Of a DNA stretch of 64,000 nucleotides, positions 26,506 through 34,425 are shown piece by piece. This DNA is from Pseudooceanicola sediminis (lineage in GTDB: Bacteria > Pseudomonadota > Alphaproteobacteria > Rhodobacterales > Rhodobacteraceae). Made by a program: the position numbers and the translations under genes. Below the pieces are notes generated by a model. It had not been told where the DNA came from. It saw only the letters and a program-made list of their open reading frames with translations, and did not search any database. The number at the start of each line of letters is the position of its first letter. The first letter of the stretch is position 1. Where the stretch lies: positions 62,001 through 126,000 of the forward strand of contig NZ_QWJJ01000012.1 of the NCBI RefSeq assembly GCF_003575965.1, given 5' to 3'.

Positions 26506-28809
26506 ATGCGACCGAATTTTGCTCTGAACTTTACCACGGCGGGCCTTGCGCTGTTCCAACGCACGGCCGCCGGCTGGGCGCAGGTGGGTCATGTCGACCT
26601 TGGGTCCGCGACCTTCGATGCCGACATAGAGGCGCTGCGGCAACAGGGGGCGGCCCGCGATCCCGCCCCGATGCGCACCAGGCTGGTCATACCCGACGAT
26701 CAGATCCGCTTTCTGGACATTGCCACCGGCCCGGTCGGTGAAACGCAAAGGCGCGACATGGTGATGGGCGCGCTGGTGGGCAAGACTCCCTACCAGATCG
26801 AGGAGCTGGCGATTTCCTGGTCGGCCACCGGCGACACGACACAGATCGCCGCCGTCGCCCGCGAGACGCTGGAGGAAGCCGAAGGATTTGCCACCCGTTA
26901 CGGTTTCAACCCGGTGTCCTTCGTCGCAATGCCCGATCCCGGCCTCTATACGGGTGAGCCGTATTTCGGCCCGACCTATTTCGCCACCCATGACCTCGTC
27001 GCAGAAACCACCGCAGCCGACGTCGCGCCCGCCGTCACCCAGGATCCGCCGCCAGTGCCGCCCCTTCAAGGCGTGCATAGCGACGAACCGGCCACAGTGA
27101 CGACACGGGACCGCCAGTTGATGTTGCCCGACATCGACCTTCCCCCCCGCGCTGCATTCGCCGCCCCCGCGGCAGCGCCCGAACGCACGACACCACCACC
27201 ACCCGCCCCCGTCGCCCCCGCGCCCGTCGCCGCACCTCTTTCCGGGGCGCACGCTGAACCGGGCTGCGTTCCGCCGCCCCCTGTCCCGACCAGACCTGCG
27301 GTGCGCCAACCTCCGACCCCGGTTCCCAGCACGCTGACCGAAGACGAGGCCGACAAGATGACCATCTTCGGCGCGCGCGGCGAACAAGAGGTCGCGCCGC
27401 AGACGCGCCGCAAACGCCGCCTGACCCTGATCGGCGTTGCCGTTCTGGCGACGGCGGCGGTCGCGCTCTTGTCGAATCCGACAGGCCGCTCGGCCCTGTT
27501 CAGCCTCGTCGCGCCCCCGCCCGAGGTTGCGTCGGTGACCACTTCGCCAAGCACGACCCCAGAGCCGCAGGCCGCGCCCGAGACCGAGGCGGCGACGCCG
27601 GCCCCCTCTGCGCCCGCGCAGCCCACCCCCCAAACGGATGCCGACACCCAGACAGCGGCCGTCACTCCGGCCTCCCCGAGCCCGGCGTCAACCGCGGACA
27701 CGCCGACGGACGCCGCCCCTTCCGAGGACCCGACTGCGGGCACTGCGACCACCGCGCAACTGGATGCACCCGCCCCGATCCTGACCCGCCGCCCCGATCC
27801 GGCCACCCCGGCCGAGGCCGCCGCCCGCTATGCTGCGACCGGCATCTGGCAGCGCGCCCCGACGCAATCCCTGCCCCCGCTTCCGTCCGAGCTGGGCGAG
27901 ATCCGTTTTTCCGAGGTGACCACGCCGGAGCGTGTGCAGGACGTGGTCGGACTGCCCTCTCCCGACGACCGCACGGTGATCGCCACCGGACTTCAGGCGC
28001 CACCGAACCCACCCGCCCCGGACCAGACCTTTGCGCTGGACGACCGGGGATTTGTCGCAGGCACCGCCGAAGGCGCCCTGACGCCGCAGGGGCACCTTGT
28101 CTACCTCGGGCCGCCCAGCGTCGTGCCGCCGCCGCGCCCGGGTGACACGACACCGCCCCCCGCAACCGACCCGGAGACCGACCCTGACGCCGCCACTCCC
28201 GATGCCGCTTCGCAGGCAGCACCCGAGGCCACGTCAGACGCGACTTCAGACGCAACGGCAGACGCGACCGACGGCCCTGATGCCCCCGCCGAGACGCCAG
28301 CACTGGCCCTGCCCCCTCCCGGCCAGCTGCACCCCAAGGCCCGTCCCGAGGGGCTGATTGCGCAGCAGGCACAAGAAGAGGCCGACCCCGAAGAACTTTC
28401 CGACCTTGAGGAAATGGGCTCGGATCTCGCGACCGACGAAGCCCTCCGCCCACGCGCGCGACCGAATGATTTTGCCGCCGCGATCGCAGCCGCCCAGGCG
28501 GCCAGCCGTCCGCTTGCCGTGCCGCAAATCCAGGCACCCACCGTGCAGCCCCCCGGCCCCACGCGCGCCTCGGTCGCGCAGCAGGCGACGGCAAAGCGGG
28601 CGATCCGGCTGAACGACATCAACCTGATCGGCGTCATGGGCAAACCCTCGGACCGGTCCGCACTGGTCCGCCTGTCGAATGGACGGATTGAAAAGGTGAA
28701 GGTCGGCGACGCTCTTGACGGCGGTCGCGTCGCGGCCATCGGAGAGGACGAGTTGCGTTACGTGAAATCCAACCGGAACCTGACGCTGCGCATGCCCAAG
28801 GACGGCTGA
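26506..28809 (+). CDS. Large single-pass membrane protein, GspL/PilM-like N-terminus and GspC/PilP-like C-terminus
   Basis: This 767-residue protein has three parts. Residues 1 to about 170 are a soluble region (VIPDDQIRFLDIATGP and MGALVGKTPYQIEELAISW) that looks like the start of a GspL/PilM-type actin-fold domain. One membrane segment follows near residues 303-322 (LTLIGVAVLATAAVALL). A very long Pro/Ala/Thr/Glu-rich stretch comes next. The last 60 residues (INLIGVMGKPSDRSALVRLS, KVGDALDGGRVAAIGEDEL) resemble the HR domain of GspC or PilP. No other secretion or pilus gene is in the window. Family resemblance is my reading, not a database result. Confidence 0.7.
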   Translation: MRPNFALNFTTAGLALFQRTAAGWAQVGHVDLGSATFDADIEALRQQGAARDPAPMRTRLVIPDDQIRFLDIATGPVGETQRRDMVMGALVGKTPYQIEELAISWSATGDTTQIAAVARETLEEAEGFATRYGFNPVSFVAMPDPGLYTGEPYFGPTYFATHDLVAETTAADVAPAVTQDPPPVPPLQGVHSDEPATVTTRDRQLMLPDIDLPPRAAFAAPAAAPERTTPPPPAPVAPAPVAAPLSGAHAEPGCVPPPPVPTRPAVRQPPTPVPSTLTEDEADKMTIFGARGEQEVAPQTRRKRRLTLIGVAVLATAAVALLSNPTGRSALFSLVAPPPEVASVTTSPSTTPEPQAAPETEAATPAPSAPAQPTPQTDADTQTAAVTPASPSPASTADTPTDAAPSEDPTAGTATTAQLDAPAPILTRRPDPATPAEAAARYAATGIWQRAPTQSLPPLPSELGEIRFSEVTTPERVQDVVGLPSPDDRTVIATGLQAPPNPPAPDQTFALDDRGFVAGTAEGALTPQGHLVYLGPPSVVPPPRPGDTTPPPATDPETDPDAATPDAASQAAPEATSDATSDATADATDGPDAPAETPALALPPPGQLHPKARPEGLIAQQAQEEADPEELSDLEEMGSDLATDEALRPRARPNDFAAAIAAAQAASRPLAVPQIQAPTVQPPGPTRASVAQQATAKRAIRLNDINLIGVMGKPSDRSALVRLSNGRIEKVKVGDALDGGRVAAIGEDELRYVKSNRNLTLRMPKDG

Positions 28810-29110
28810 AACACCGCCCGGATACCGACGCGATACCGACATCTTTCCCGATGTGCGCGGCTGAGCTGCCTTTCGGCTGTTGCCTGATCGCGACGGATAT
28901 CTATCATCGCCAAAGCGACCGCCCTGCGCCGGGCGCGCGCCCCGGTCCGTGCCCGTTGCCGGGTGCCAGGGCCACCGGGTGTCACACGTTATTTTCAACA
29001 CGATGCCAAACGGGGCACATCCGTTCGGCAGGGTGCCGCCCGGCTAAGGTGATTTGTCCAGGCCACCAGCATCCGGGCGACCAGCATCCGGGCCACAAGT
29101 AGGAGACGAC
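28810..29110. other. Intergenic region with ATACCG pair and 15-bp tandem repeat
   Basis: These 301 bases hold two ATACCG hexamers at 28822 and 28833 (11-bp spacing) just after the upstream stop codon. A 15-bp tandem duplication (ACCAGCATCCGGGCG) lies at 29065-29079 and 29080-29094, before the antiporter ribosome-binding site. No gene is supported. Confidence 0.55.
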
Positions 29111-30979
29111 ATGGAAGGCTTTCTGTACCAGGCCACGATCTATCTTACGGCTGCGGTGATCGCTGTTCCGATCGCCGCGCGCCTTGGCCTGGGGTCGGTG
29201 CTCGGGTACCTCGCTGCCGGTATCCTGATCGGGCCGGTGCTGCACCTTGTCGGCCACGAAACCCATAGCCTTCAACACTTTGCCGAATTCGGCGTGGTGA
29301 TGATGCTGTTCCTGATCGGTCTTGAGCTGGAACCCAGGGCGCTGTGGGACATGCGCGGCAAGCTGCTCGGACTGGGCGGTTTGCAGGTGTTGCTGACAAT
29401 GTTCGCCGTCATGGGCGCAGGCATGGCCTTCGGGCTGAACTGGAACAGCGCCCTCGCGATCGGGATGATCCTGGCCCTGTCCTCGACCGCGATCGTCCTG
29501 CAATCGCTGTCGGAAAAGGGCCTTATGCAGACCCAGGGCGGGCGTTCCGCCTTTGCGGTCCTGCTGACGCAGGATATCGCGGTCATTCCGATGATCGCCT
29601 TCCTGCCCCTGCTCGCCATCTCGGCACTGGCCACCGCGCAGCCCGACGGTTCGCTGGTCGTGGCCGCCCCCGACACCGCGCGAGAGGCCGCCTCGCTGGT
29701 CGACGGCCTGCCGGGATGGGGGGTGACACTTGTCACGCTTGGGGCTGTCGCGGTGATCATCCTGGCCGGTATCTACCTGATCGGACCCGTTTTTCGTTTC
29801 ATCCATTCGGCGCACCTGCCAGAAATGTACACGGCGCTGTCGCTTGCCATCGTCATCGGGATTGCCTCGTTGATGAACCTTGTCGGCCTTTCCCCCGCGC
29901 TTGGCACCTTCCTGGCTGGGGTCGTCCTGGCCAACAGTGAATTCAGGCATGAACTGGAAAGCGATATCCAGCCGTTCAAGGGCCTCCTCCTTGGCCTGTT
30001 CTTCATCACCGTCGGGGCCGGCATCGATTTTGACAGCTTTCTCGGTGATCCCTTCACGATTGTCGGTATCGCGGTCGGCCTCATGGCGCTCAAGGGTGTG
30101 ATCCTGTTCGGCCTCGGCCTGATCTTCAAGCTGCGGCGGCGCAACCTGATGCTGTTCACCCTCAGCCTCGCGCAGGCCGGAGAGTTCGGCTTCGTGCTGA
30201 TCTCGTTCTCCAGCCAGCTCGAGGTTCTGCCGACGGCCCTGGCGGACAAGGTGTTGCTGGCAATCACACTGACGATGCTGCTCACACCGCTGTTCTTCAT
30301 CTTTTTCGACATCATCTCCCGCAAGATGATCGAGGCCGGGGATGACCGCGAGGCCGAGGCCTTCGAGGATGAAGGCCCGGTGATCATCGCCGGCGTCGGG
30401 CGGTTCGGACAGATCGTCAACCGTATGGTTCAGAACTCGGGGTTCAAGACCGTCATTCTGGATCATGACATGGAAATGATCGAGGTGATGCGCCGGTTCG
30501 GCTTCAAGGGCTATTTCGGTGATCCGACCCGGCCCGACATCCTGCACGCGGCCGGTCTGGATAAGGCGCGCGTCCTTGTCGCGGCCATGGACAACCCCGA
30601 AGCGGTCACCAAGCTGGTCACCTATGCGCGGGCGCAACGGCCCGAGCTGCACATCATTGCCCGGGCTTATGATCGCACACACGTTTATCGACTGTATCAG
30701 GCAGGTGCAGACGACATCGTGCGCGAAACGTTCGACAGCTCGTTGCGGGCGGGGCGATATGTGCTGGAAAACGTCGGCCTCAGCGAATTCGAAGCGGCAG
30801 AAGCGCAAAAGATCTTTTTCCACCACGACCGGATGACCGTGCGTGAACTGGCCGAGCTGTGGGACCCTGCCATCCCGACCTCGCGTAACGCAGACTATAT
30901 CGCCCGTGCAAAGGAACTGGAAAAGGATCTGGAAACGGCCTTGCTGGCCCGGCTGGGCGACACACCGCACGACAGCTGA
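29111..30979 (+). CDS. CPA2 cation/proton antiporter, KefB/KefC type
   Basis: This 622-residue membrane protein has about twelve transmembrane segments (residues about 5-400), including the LGSVLGYLAAGILIGP and LSSTAIVLQSLSEKG elements of the CPA2 family. A cytoplasmic TrkA-N/RCK domain begins VIIAGVGRFGQIVNRMV near residue 425. Such proteins exchange K+ for H+, often gated by glutathione adducts. I cannot see a partner KefF/KefG gene. The start at 29111 has AGGAGA 5-10 bases upstream. The downstream stem-loop also serves cobT. Confidence 0.9.
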   Translation: MEGFLYQATIYLTAAVIAVPIAARLGLGSVLGYLAAGILIGPVLHLVGHETHSLQHFAEFGVVMMLFLIGLELEPRALWDMRGKLLGLGGLQVLLTMFAVMGAGMAFGLNWNSALAIGMILALSSTAIVLQSLSEKGLMQTQGGRSAFAVLLTQDIAVIPMIAFLPLLAISALATAQPDGSLVVAAPDTAREAASLVDGLPGWGVTLVTLGAVAVIILAGIYLIGPVFRFIHSAHLPEMYTALSLAIVIGIASLMNLVGLSPALGTFLAGVVLANSEFRHELESDIQPFKGLLLGLFFITVGAGIDFDSFLGDPFTIVGIAVGLMALKGVILFGLGLIFKLRRRNLMLFTLSLAQAGEFGFVLISFSSQLEVLPTALADKVLLAITLTMLLTPLFFIFFDIISRKMIEAGDDREAEAFEDEGPVIIAGVGRFGQIVNRMVQNSGFKTVILDHDMEMIEVMRRFGFKGYFGDPTRPDILHAAGLDKARVLVAAMDNPEAVTKLVTYARAQRPELHIIARAYDRTHVYRLYQAGADDIVRETFDSSLRAGRYVLENVGLSEFEAAEAQKIFFHHDRMTVRELAELWDPAIPTSRNADYIARAKELEKDLETALLARLGDTPHDS

Positions 30980-30986
30980 CGACGTG

Positions 30987-31012
30987 AAAAGGCGCCCCTC
31001 TGACAGGGCGCC
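30987..31012 (-). terminator. Terminator between antiporter and cobT
   Basis: A perfect 7-bp GC stem (30991-30997 with 31006-31012) has a short U tract on the minus strand (30987-30990), which suits termination of cobT. It may also act on the convergent antiporter transcript. Confidence 0.75.
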
Positions 31013-31045
31013 TCATGCGCACCCGTTCCCGATCCGCACCGGGGA

Positions 31046-32056
31046 TCAGCCGGCAGAGACGCCCGCCTCTGCAAACGTCGACATCCCGGAATGACAGGCA
31101 ATCGCCCCCTTCAGGATGTTGATCGCCAAGGCGGCGCCTGAACCCTCGCCAAGCCGCAGGCCAAGGCGCAGCAACGGTTCCTTGTCCAGGCGAGCCAACA
31201 GTTTCGGATGCGCCGCCTCGGCGCTGGCGTGACCCGCGATGGCATGATCAAGCGCCGTCTCGCTTTCTGCCAGCAGGCAGGCCGCAGCCGCACAGCAGAT
31301 AAAACCATCCAGGATCACAGGTATCCGCAGCACCCGCGCGCGCGCGATCGCGCCTGCCATGGCCGCGATTTCGCGCCCGCCCACCGTCCGCAACACGTCC
31401 AGCCCGGTCTTTGGTTGATGCAACGCCACGGCCTGCGCCACGACACCTGCCTTCAGCGACACCCCCTGATCGTCCAGCCCGGTGCCGCGACCTGTCCACT
31501 CGGCCGCATCGCCACCATAGAGTGCCAGGGCAATGGCTGCCGCCGAAGTGGTATTTCCGATGCCCATCTCTCCGGTGACAAGCAGATCGCACCGCTCATT
31601 TACCGACGTCCAACCGACGTTTATGGCCGCCAGAAGTTCGGCCTCATCCATGGCAGCTTCGTCGCAGAAATCCCGTGTCGGCCGATCAAGATCGATCGCA
31701 TGTACATCCATCTGAGCCCCGGCCGCCTTGGACAACTGGTTGATGGCTGCACCGCCGTGTTGGAAGTTCAGAACCATCTGTTCCGTCACTTCGGGCGGAA
31801 AGGCCGAAATGCCACGCGCCGTAACCCCATGGTTTCCTGCAAAAACGATGACTTGCGGCGCTGAGATCTCGGGCCGCGCGGTGCCGCGCCAACCGGCATA
31901 CCAAATGGCCAGATCTTCCAGCCGTCCCAATGCGCCGGGCGGTTTCGTCAGCATCCCATTGCGTTCGGCAGCGCCAGCCAAGGATGTCGCATCCGCAGCG
32001 GGTGCGGCTGCCAACACCGCCCGAAATTCAGTAAGTGAAGTCAGTGAATCTGTCAT
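31046..32056 (-). CDS. cobT: CobT, nicotinate-nucleotide:dimethylbenzimidazole phosphoribosyltransferase
   Basis: CobT makes alpha-ribazole phosphate for the lower ligand of cobalamin. The 336-residue product has the [10 protein letters not shown] substrate loop, [27 protein letters not shown] and a C-terminal [12 protein letters not shown] with the EAGVSAG tail, all typical. The start at 32056 ([11 protein letters not shown]) is preferred to one 25 codons upstream in the divergent gap. It is divergent from cobS, with a 67-base gap and no room for a cobalamin riboswitch. Confidence 0.96.
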   Translation of the reverse strand: MTDSLTSLTEFRAVLAAAPAADATSLAGAAERNGMLTKPPGALGRLEDLAIWYAGWRGTARPEISAPQVIVFAGNHGVTARGISAFPPEVTEQMVLNFQHGGAAINQLSKAAGAQMDVHAIDLDRPTRDFCDEAAMDEAELLAAINVGWTSVNERCDLLVTGEMGIGNTTSAAAIALALYGGDAAEWTGRGTGLDDQGVSLKAGVVAQAVALHQPKTGLDVLRTVGGREIAAMAGAIARARVLRIPVILDGFICCAAAACLLAESETALDHAIAGHASAEAAHPKLLARLDKEPLLRLGLRLGEGSGAALAINILKGAIACHSGMSTFAEAGVSAG

Positions 32057-32123
32057 TTTGCTTCCGTTGCATTTTCCCGCCCTCCCGTGTCTAACGACCC
32101 CGAGAGTTGGAGCAACCACAAAG

Positions 32124-32861
32124 ATGACCATGTCCCGCGCCTGGCACGATCTGTTGTCTGCCCTCGGCCTGCTCAGCAGATTGCCGCTGCCAGCACATAG
32201 TGGCCGTGGCGCCGAGGCCGCCTGGGCTTATCCGCTGGCCGGTGCCGTGCTGGGTGCCTTGGCAGGTCTGACCGGCATGATTGCCTTGGGCATTGGTCTG
32301 GGGGCAGAGGCGGCGGCAGTCATCACGCTGGGCGTCAGCGTCATGCTGACAGGCGCCCTGCACGAGGATGGCCTGGCGGACTGTGCGGATGGGCTATGGG
32401 GCAGTCACCTGCGCGAACGGCGCCTTGAAATCATGAAGGACAGCCGCACCGGGGCCTATGGCGTCATCGCGCTGGTGCTGGGTCTGCTTGCGCGCTGGAT
32501 CGGTTTGTCGGCCTTGCTGGCCGGGGATCACGCCTGGTTGGCCATTGTCGGTATCGCGGCGGTATCGCGGGGGACAATGCCCGCCCTGATGGCGACCCTG
32601 CCCCATGCGAGGAGCACCGGATTGTCACACGCAATCGGCAAGGCGCCCCCGATCTGCGCCGCGCTTGCCGCCCTGATCGGGGGCTGTATTGCCGTCTTGT
32701 GCCTGGGAGTGAGCGGCATCATCGCGATTTTCATCGCGGCCCTGGCTGCACTGATCATCGCGCGTATCGCGATCGCCAAAATCGGCGGGCAGACCGGTGA
32801 TGTACTGGGGGCCACGCAGCAGATCAGCGAAATCGCCTTGTTGCTCGCCCTCACGGCCTGA
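32124..32861 (+). CDS. cobS: CobS, adenosylcobinamide-GDP ribazoletransferase
   Basis: This 245-residue inner-membrane enzyme joins alpha-ribazole phosphate to adenosylcobinamide-GDP, the last assembly step of cobalamin. It has the LLSRLPLP N-terminal motif, [17 protein letters not shown] and the [13 protein letters not shown]-like stretch ([13 protein letters not shown]), plus several hydrophobic helices. The start at 32124 is the first ATG after GGAG; an in-frame ATG two codons later is also possible. CobT and CobS act in sequence, which explains the divergent pairing. Confidence 0.95.
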   Translation: MTMSRAWHDLLSALGLLSRLPLPAHSGRGAEAAWAYPLAGAVLGALAGLTGMIALGIGLGAEAAAVITLGVSVMLTGALHEDGLADCADGLWGSHLRERRLEIMKDSRTGAYGVIALVLGLLARWIGLSALLAGDHAWLAIVGIAAVSRGTMPALMATLPHARSTGLSHAIGKAPPICAALAALIGGCIAVLCLGVSGIIAIFIAALAALIIARIAIAKIGGQTGDVLGATQQISEIALLLALTA

Positions 32862-32864
32862 CAC

Positions 32865-32893
32865 AAAAAAGGCCGCAGCTTTCGCTACGGCCT
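32865..32893 (-). terminator. Terminator of carD
   Basis: The stem AGGCCG (32870-32875) / CGGCCT (32888-32893), with an inner AGC/GCT stem and TTTC loop, is followed on the minus strand by six U residues. It ends leftward transcription of carD and faces the convergent cobS stop. Confidence 0.88.
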
Positions 32894-32916
32894 GATAGGT
32901 TTGCGTGACGAAAATG

Positions 32917-33426
32917 TCAGGCGGCGCGGCTGACGAGAACTTCGTCAACCTGCTTGGCGGCGGCAACTTCGTCACCGCCAGCAACGGCTGCAACTTCGCG
33001 CGTCAGGCGTTCCAGCGCAGCCTCGTAAAGCTGACGCTCGGAATAGCTCTGTTCGCGCTGGTCATCGCTGCGGTGAAGATCGCGGACGACCTCTGCAATC
33101 GCGATGAGATCGCCGGAGTTGATCTTTTGTTCGTATTCCTGGGCGCGGCGCGACCACATGGCCCGCTTGACCTTTGCCTTGCCCTTGAGCGTGGACATGG
33201 CGCGCGAAACGACATCGGGGCTGGAAAGAGAGCGCATGCCGATTTCAGTCGCCTTGTGCGTCGGAACGCGCAGGGTCATCTTGTCCTTCTCAAACGAGAT
33301 CACGAACAATTCGAGGGGTATGCCCGCGATTTCCTGGCTTTCGATGGACACGATCTGGCCCACGCCATGGGCAGGGTAGACGACGTATTCGTTGGGGCGG
33401 AACTCAGCTTTTTTAGTCTTGGTCAT
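32917..33426 (-). CDS. carD: CarD/CdnL-family RNA polymerase-binding regulator
   Basis: This 169-residue global transcription factor stabilises open promoter complexes. The N-terminal RNA polymerase-interacting domain contains FRPNEYVVYPAHGVGQI, and the C-terminal helical domain contains the conserved VVRDLHRSDDQREQSYSERQ stretch followed by the LYEAALERL helix. A tryptophan (RAMWSRRAQEYE) sits where CarD uses one to contact the minor groove. An AGGAAG site precedes the start. It forms a minus-strand block with fdxA, hslR and the helicase, all separately spaced. Confidence 0.94.
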   Translation of the reverse strand: MTKTKKAEFRPNEYVVYPAHGVGQIVSIESQEIAGIPLELFVISFEKDKMTLRVPTHKATEIGMRSLSSPDVVSRAMSTLKGKAKVKRAMWSRRAQEYEQKINSGDLIAIAEVVRDLHRSDDQREQSYSERQLYEAALERLTREVAAVAGGDEVAAAKQVDEVLVSRAA

Positions 33427-33646
33427 ACAGGTTCTTCCTCACTCACCCATCTCGTCAGAGGGCACGAAAGCGTCCGGCGCCGACGAGCGACACCAAACGC
33501 GATGGACTCTCTTCAGATATTGGTCCGGCGGTCAGCAGCGCCCACGGACCGGAAAGGGGCGGTCATTGTCATATGTAAAGACGATCAATACCACAGAATC
33601 ACCCCTTTTCATAGGGTGTGACGCGTCAGGGCTGCAGATGCGGCGT

Positions 33647-33985
33647 TCAGCCGCCTTCGCCGGGCGCCTCAGAGAAGTATTTCTCCATCTTGCCCTCTTC
33701 GCCATCACGGTCTTCGGCGTCGGGCAGCTGGTCTTTCTTGGTGATGATCACCGGCCAGAGTTCCGCGTACTTGCGGTTGAACTCCACCCATTTTTCCATG
33801 TCCGGCTCGGTGTCGGGACGGATCGCATCGGCCGGGCATTCCGGTTCGCATACGCCACAATCGATACATTCGTCAGGGTGAATCACCAACGTGTTCTCGC
33901 CCTCGTAGAAACAGTCCACCGGGCAGACTTCGACGCAATCGGTGTATTTGCAGGCGATACAGTTTTCAGTGACGACGTAGGTCAT
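33647..33985 (-). CDS. fdxA: FdxA, 7Fe ferredoxin
   Basis: This 112-residue ferredoxin has a seven-iron pattern: [18 protein letters not shown] binds the 3Fe-4S and part of the 4Fe-4S cluster, and [12 protein letters not shown] completes them. The acidic C-terminal extension is typical of FdxA in this group. It is a cytosolic electron carrier. A ribosome-binding site (GAGAG) lies upstream, and hslR and the helicase precede it on the same strand. Confidence 0.95.
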   Translation of the reverse strand: MTYVVTENCIACKYTDCVEVCPVDCFYEGENTLVIHPDECIDCGVCEPECPADAIRPDTEPDMEKWVEFNRKYAELWPVIITKKDQLPDAEDRDGEEGKMEKYFSEAPGEGG

Positions 33986-34035
33986 GGCTTACTCTCGAAG
34001 ATCGAACAGGGGTCTAGCTAGACCACTGAACAGGA

Positions 34036-34422
34036 TCATTCAAGCGCCCCTCGGCGATCAAGATCGAGTTTCCTGCGGTCGCGCTTGGTCGGACGAGAAT
34101 TGCCTTCGATCCGGGCAATCGGCGGAACGTGTTTCTCGGCCTCATCGGTCGGGGTCAGATCCTCGTAGAGGGTCTGCGCCTCTGCTGCTGGGCCCCTGCG
34201 CGTGCCCAGGGCCGCGATCCGCACAACGCGGACATGATCCGCCTGCGTGAAGGTCAGCACATCGCCGACCGCGACATTGGCAGACGGTTTGGACACATGG
34301 TTGCCATTTATGCGCATATGGCCGCCCGAAACGCAGGCGGCGGACAGGCTACGGCTTTTGAAAAACCGTGCCTGCCACAGCCATTTATCCACGCGCAAAC
34401 GCGGCTGAGAGGCCCCGACCAA
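34036..34422 (-). CDS. hslR: S4-domain RNA-binding protein (HslR-type)
   Basis: This 128-residue protein has an N-terminal S4 domain (about residues 8-70: LRVDKWLWQARFFKSRSLS, then GGHMRINGNHV) and a basic C-terminal tail. HslR rescues stalled 50S subunits carrying nascent chains in E. coli. The likely start is TTG at 34422 with AAGGA 8 bases upstream, because no ATG lies near; it follows the helicase stop by three bases. Short, basic and next to an RNA helicase, it fits an RNA-processing unit. Confidence 0.87.
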   Translation of the reverse strand: MVGASQPRLRVDKWLWQARFFKSRSLSAACVSGGHMRINGNHVSKPSANVAVGDVLTFTQADHVRVVRIAALGTRRGPAAEAQTLYEDLTPTDEAEKHVPPIARIEGNSRPTKRDRRKLDLDRRGALE

Positions 34423-34425
34423 GGA

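Noticed and set aside
32057-32123. Cobalamin riboswitch between cobT and cobS
   Set aside because: The divergent gap is only 67 bases, far too short for the roughly 200-base element, and no B12-box sequence is seen.
32549-32570. Third type of phased CGGTAT pair
   Set aside because: It lies inside the cobS coding region (Gly-Ile-Ala / Ala-Val-Ser codons) and may simply reflect codon use; not counted as an intergenic array.
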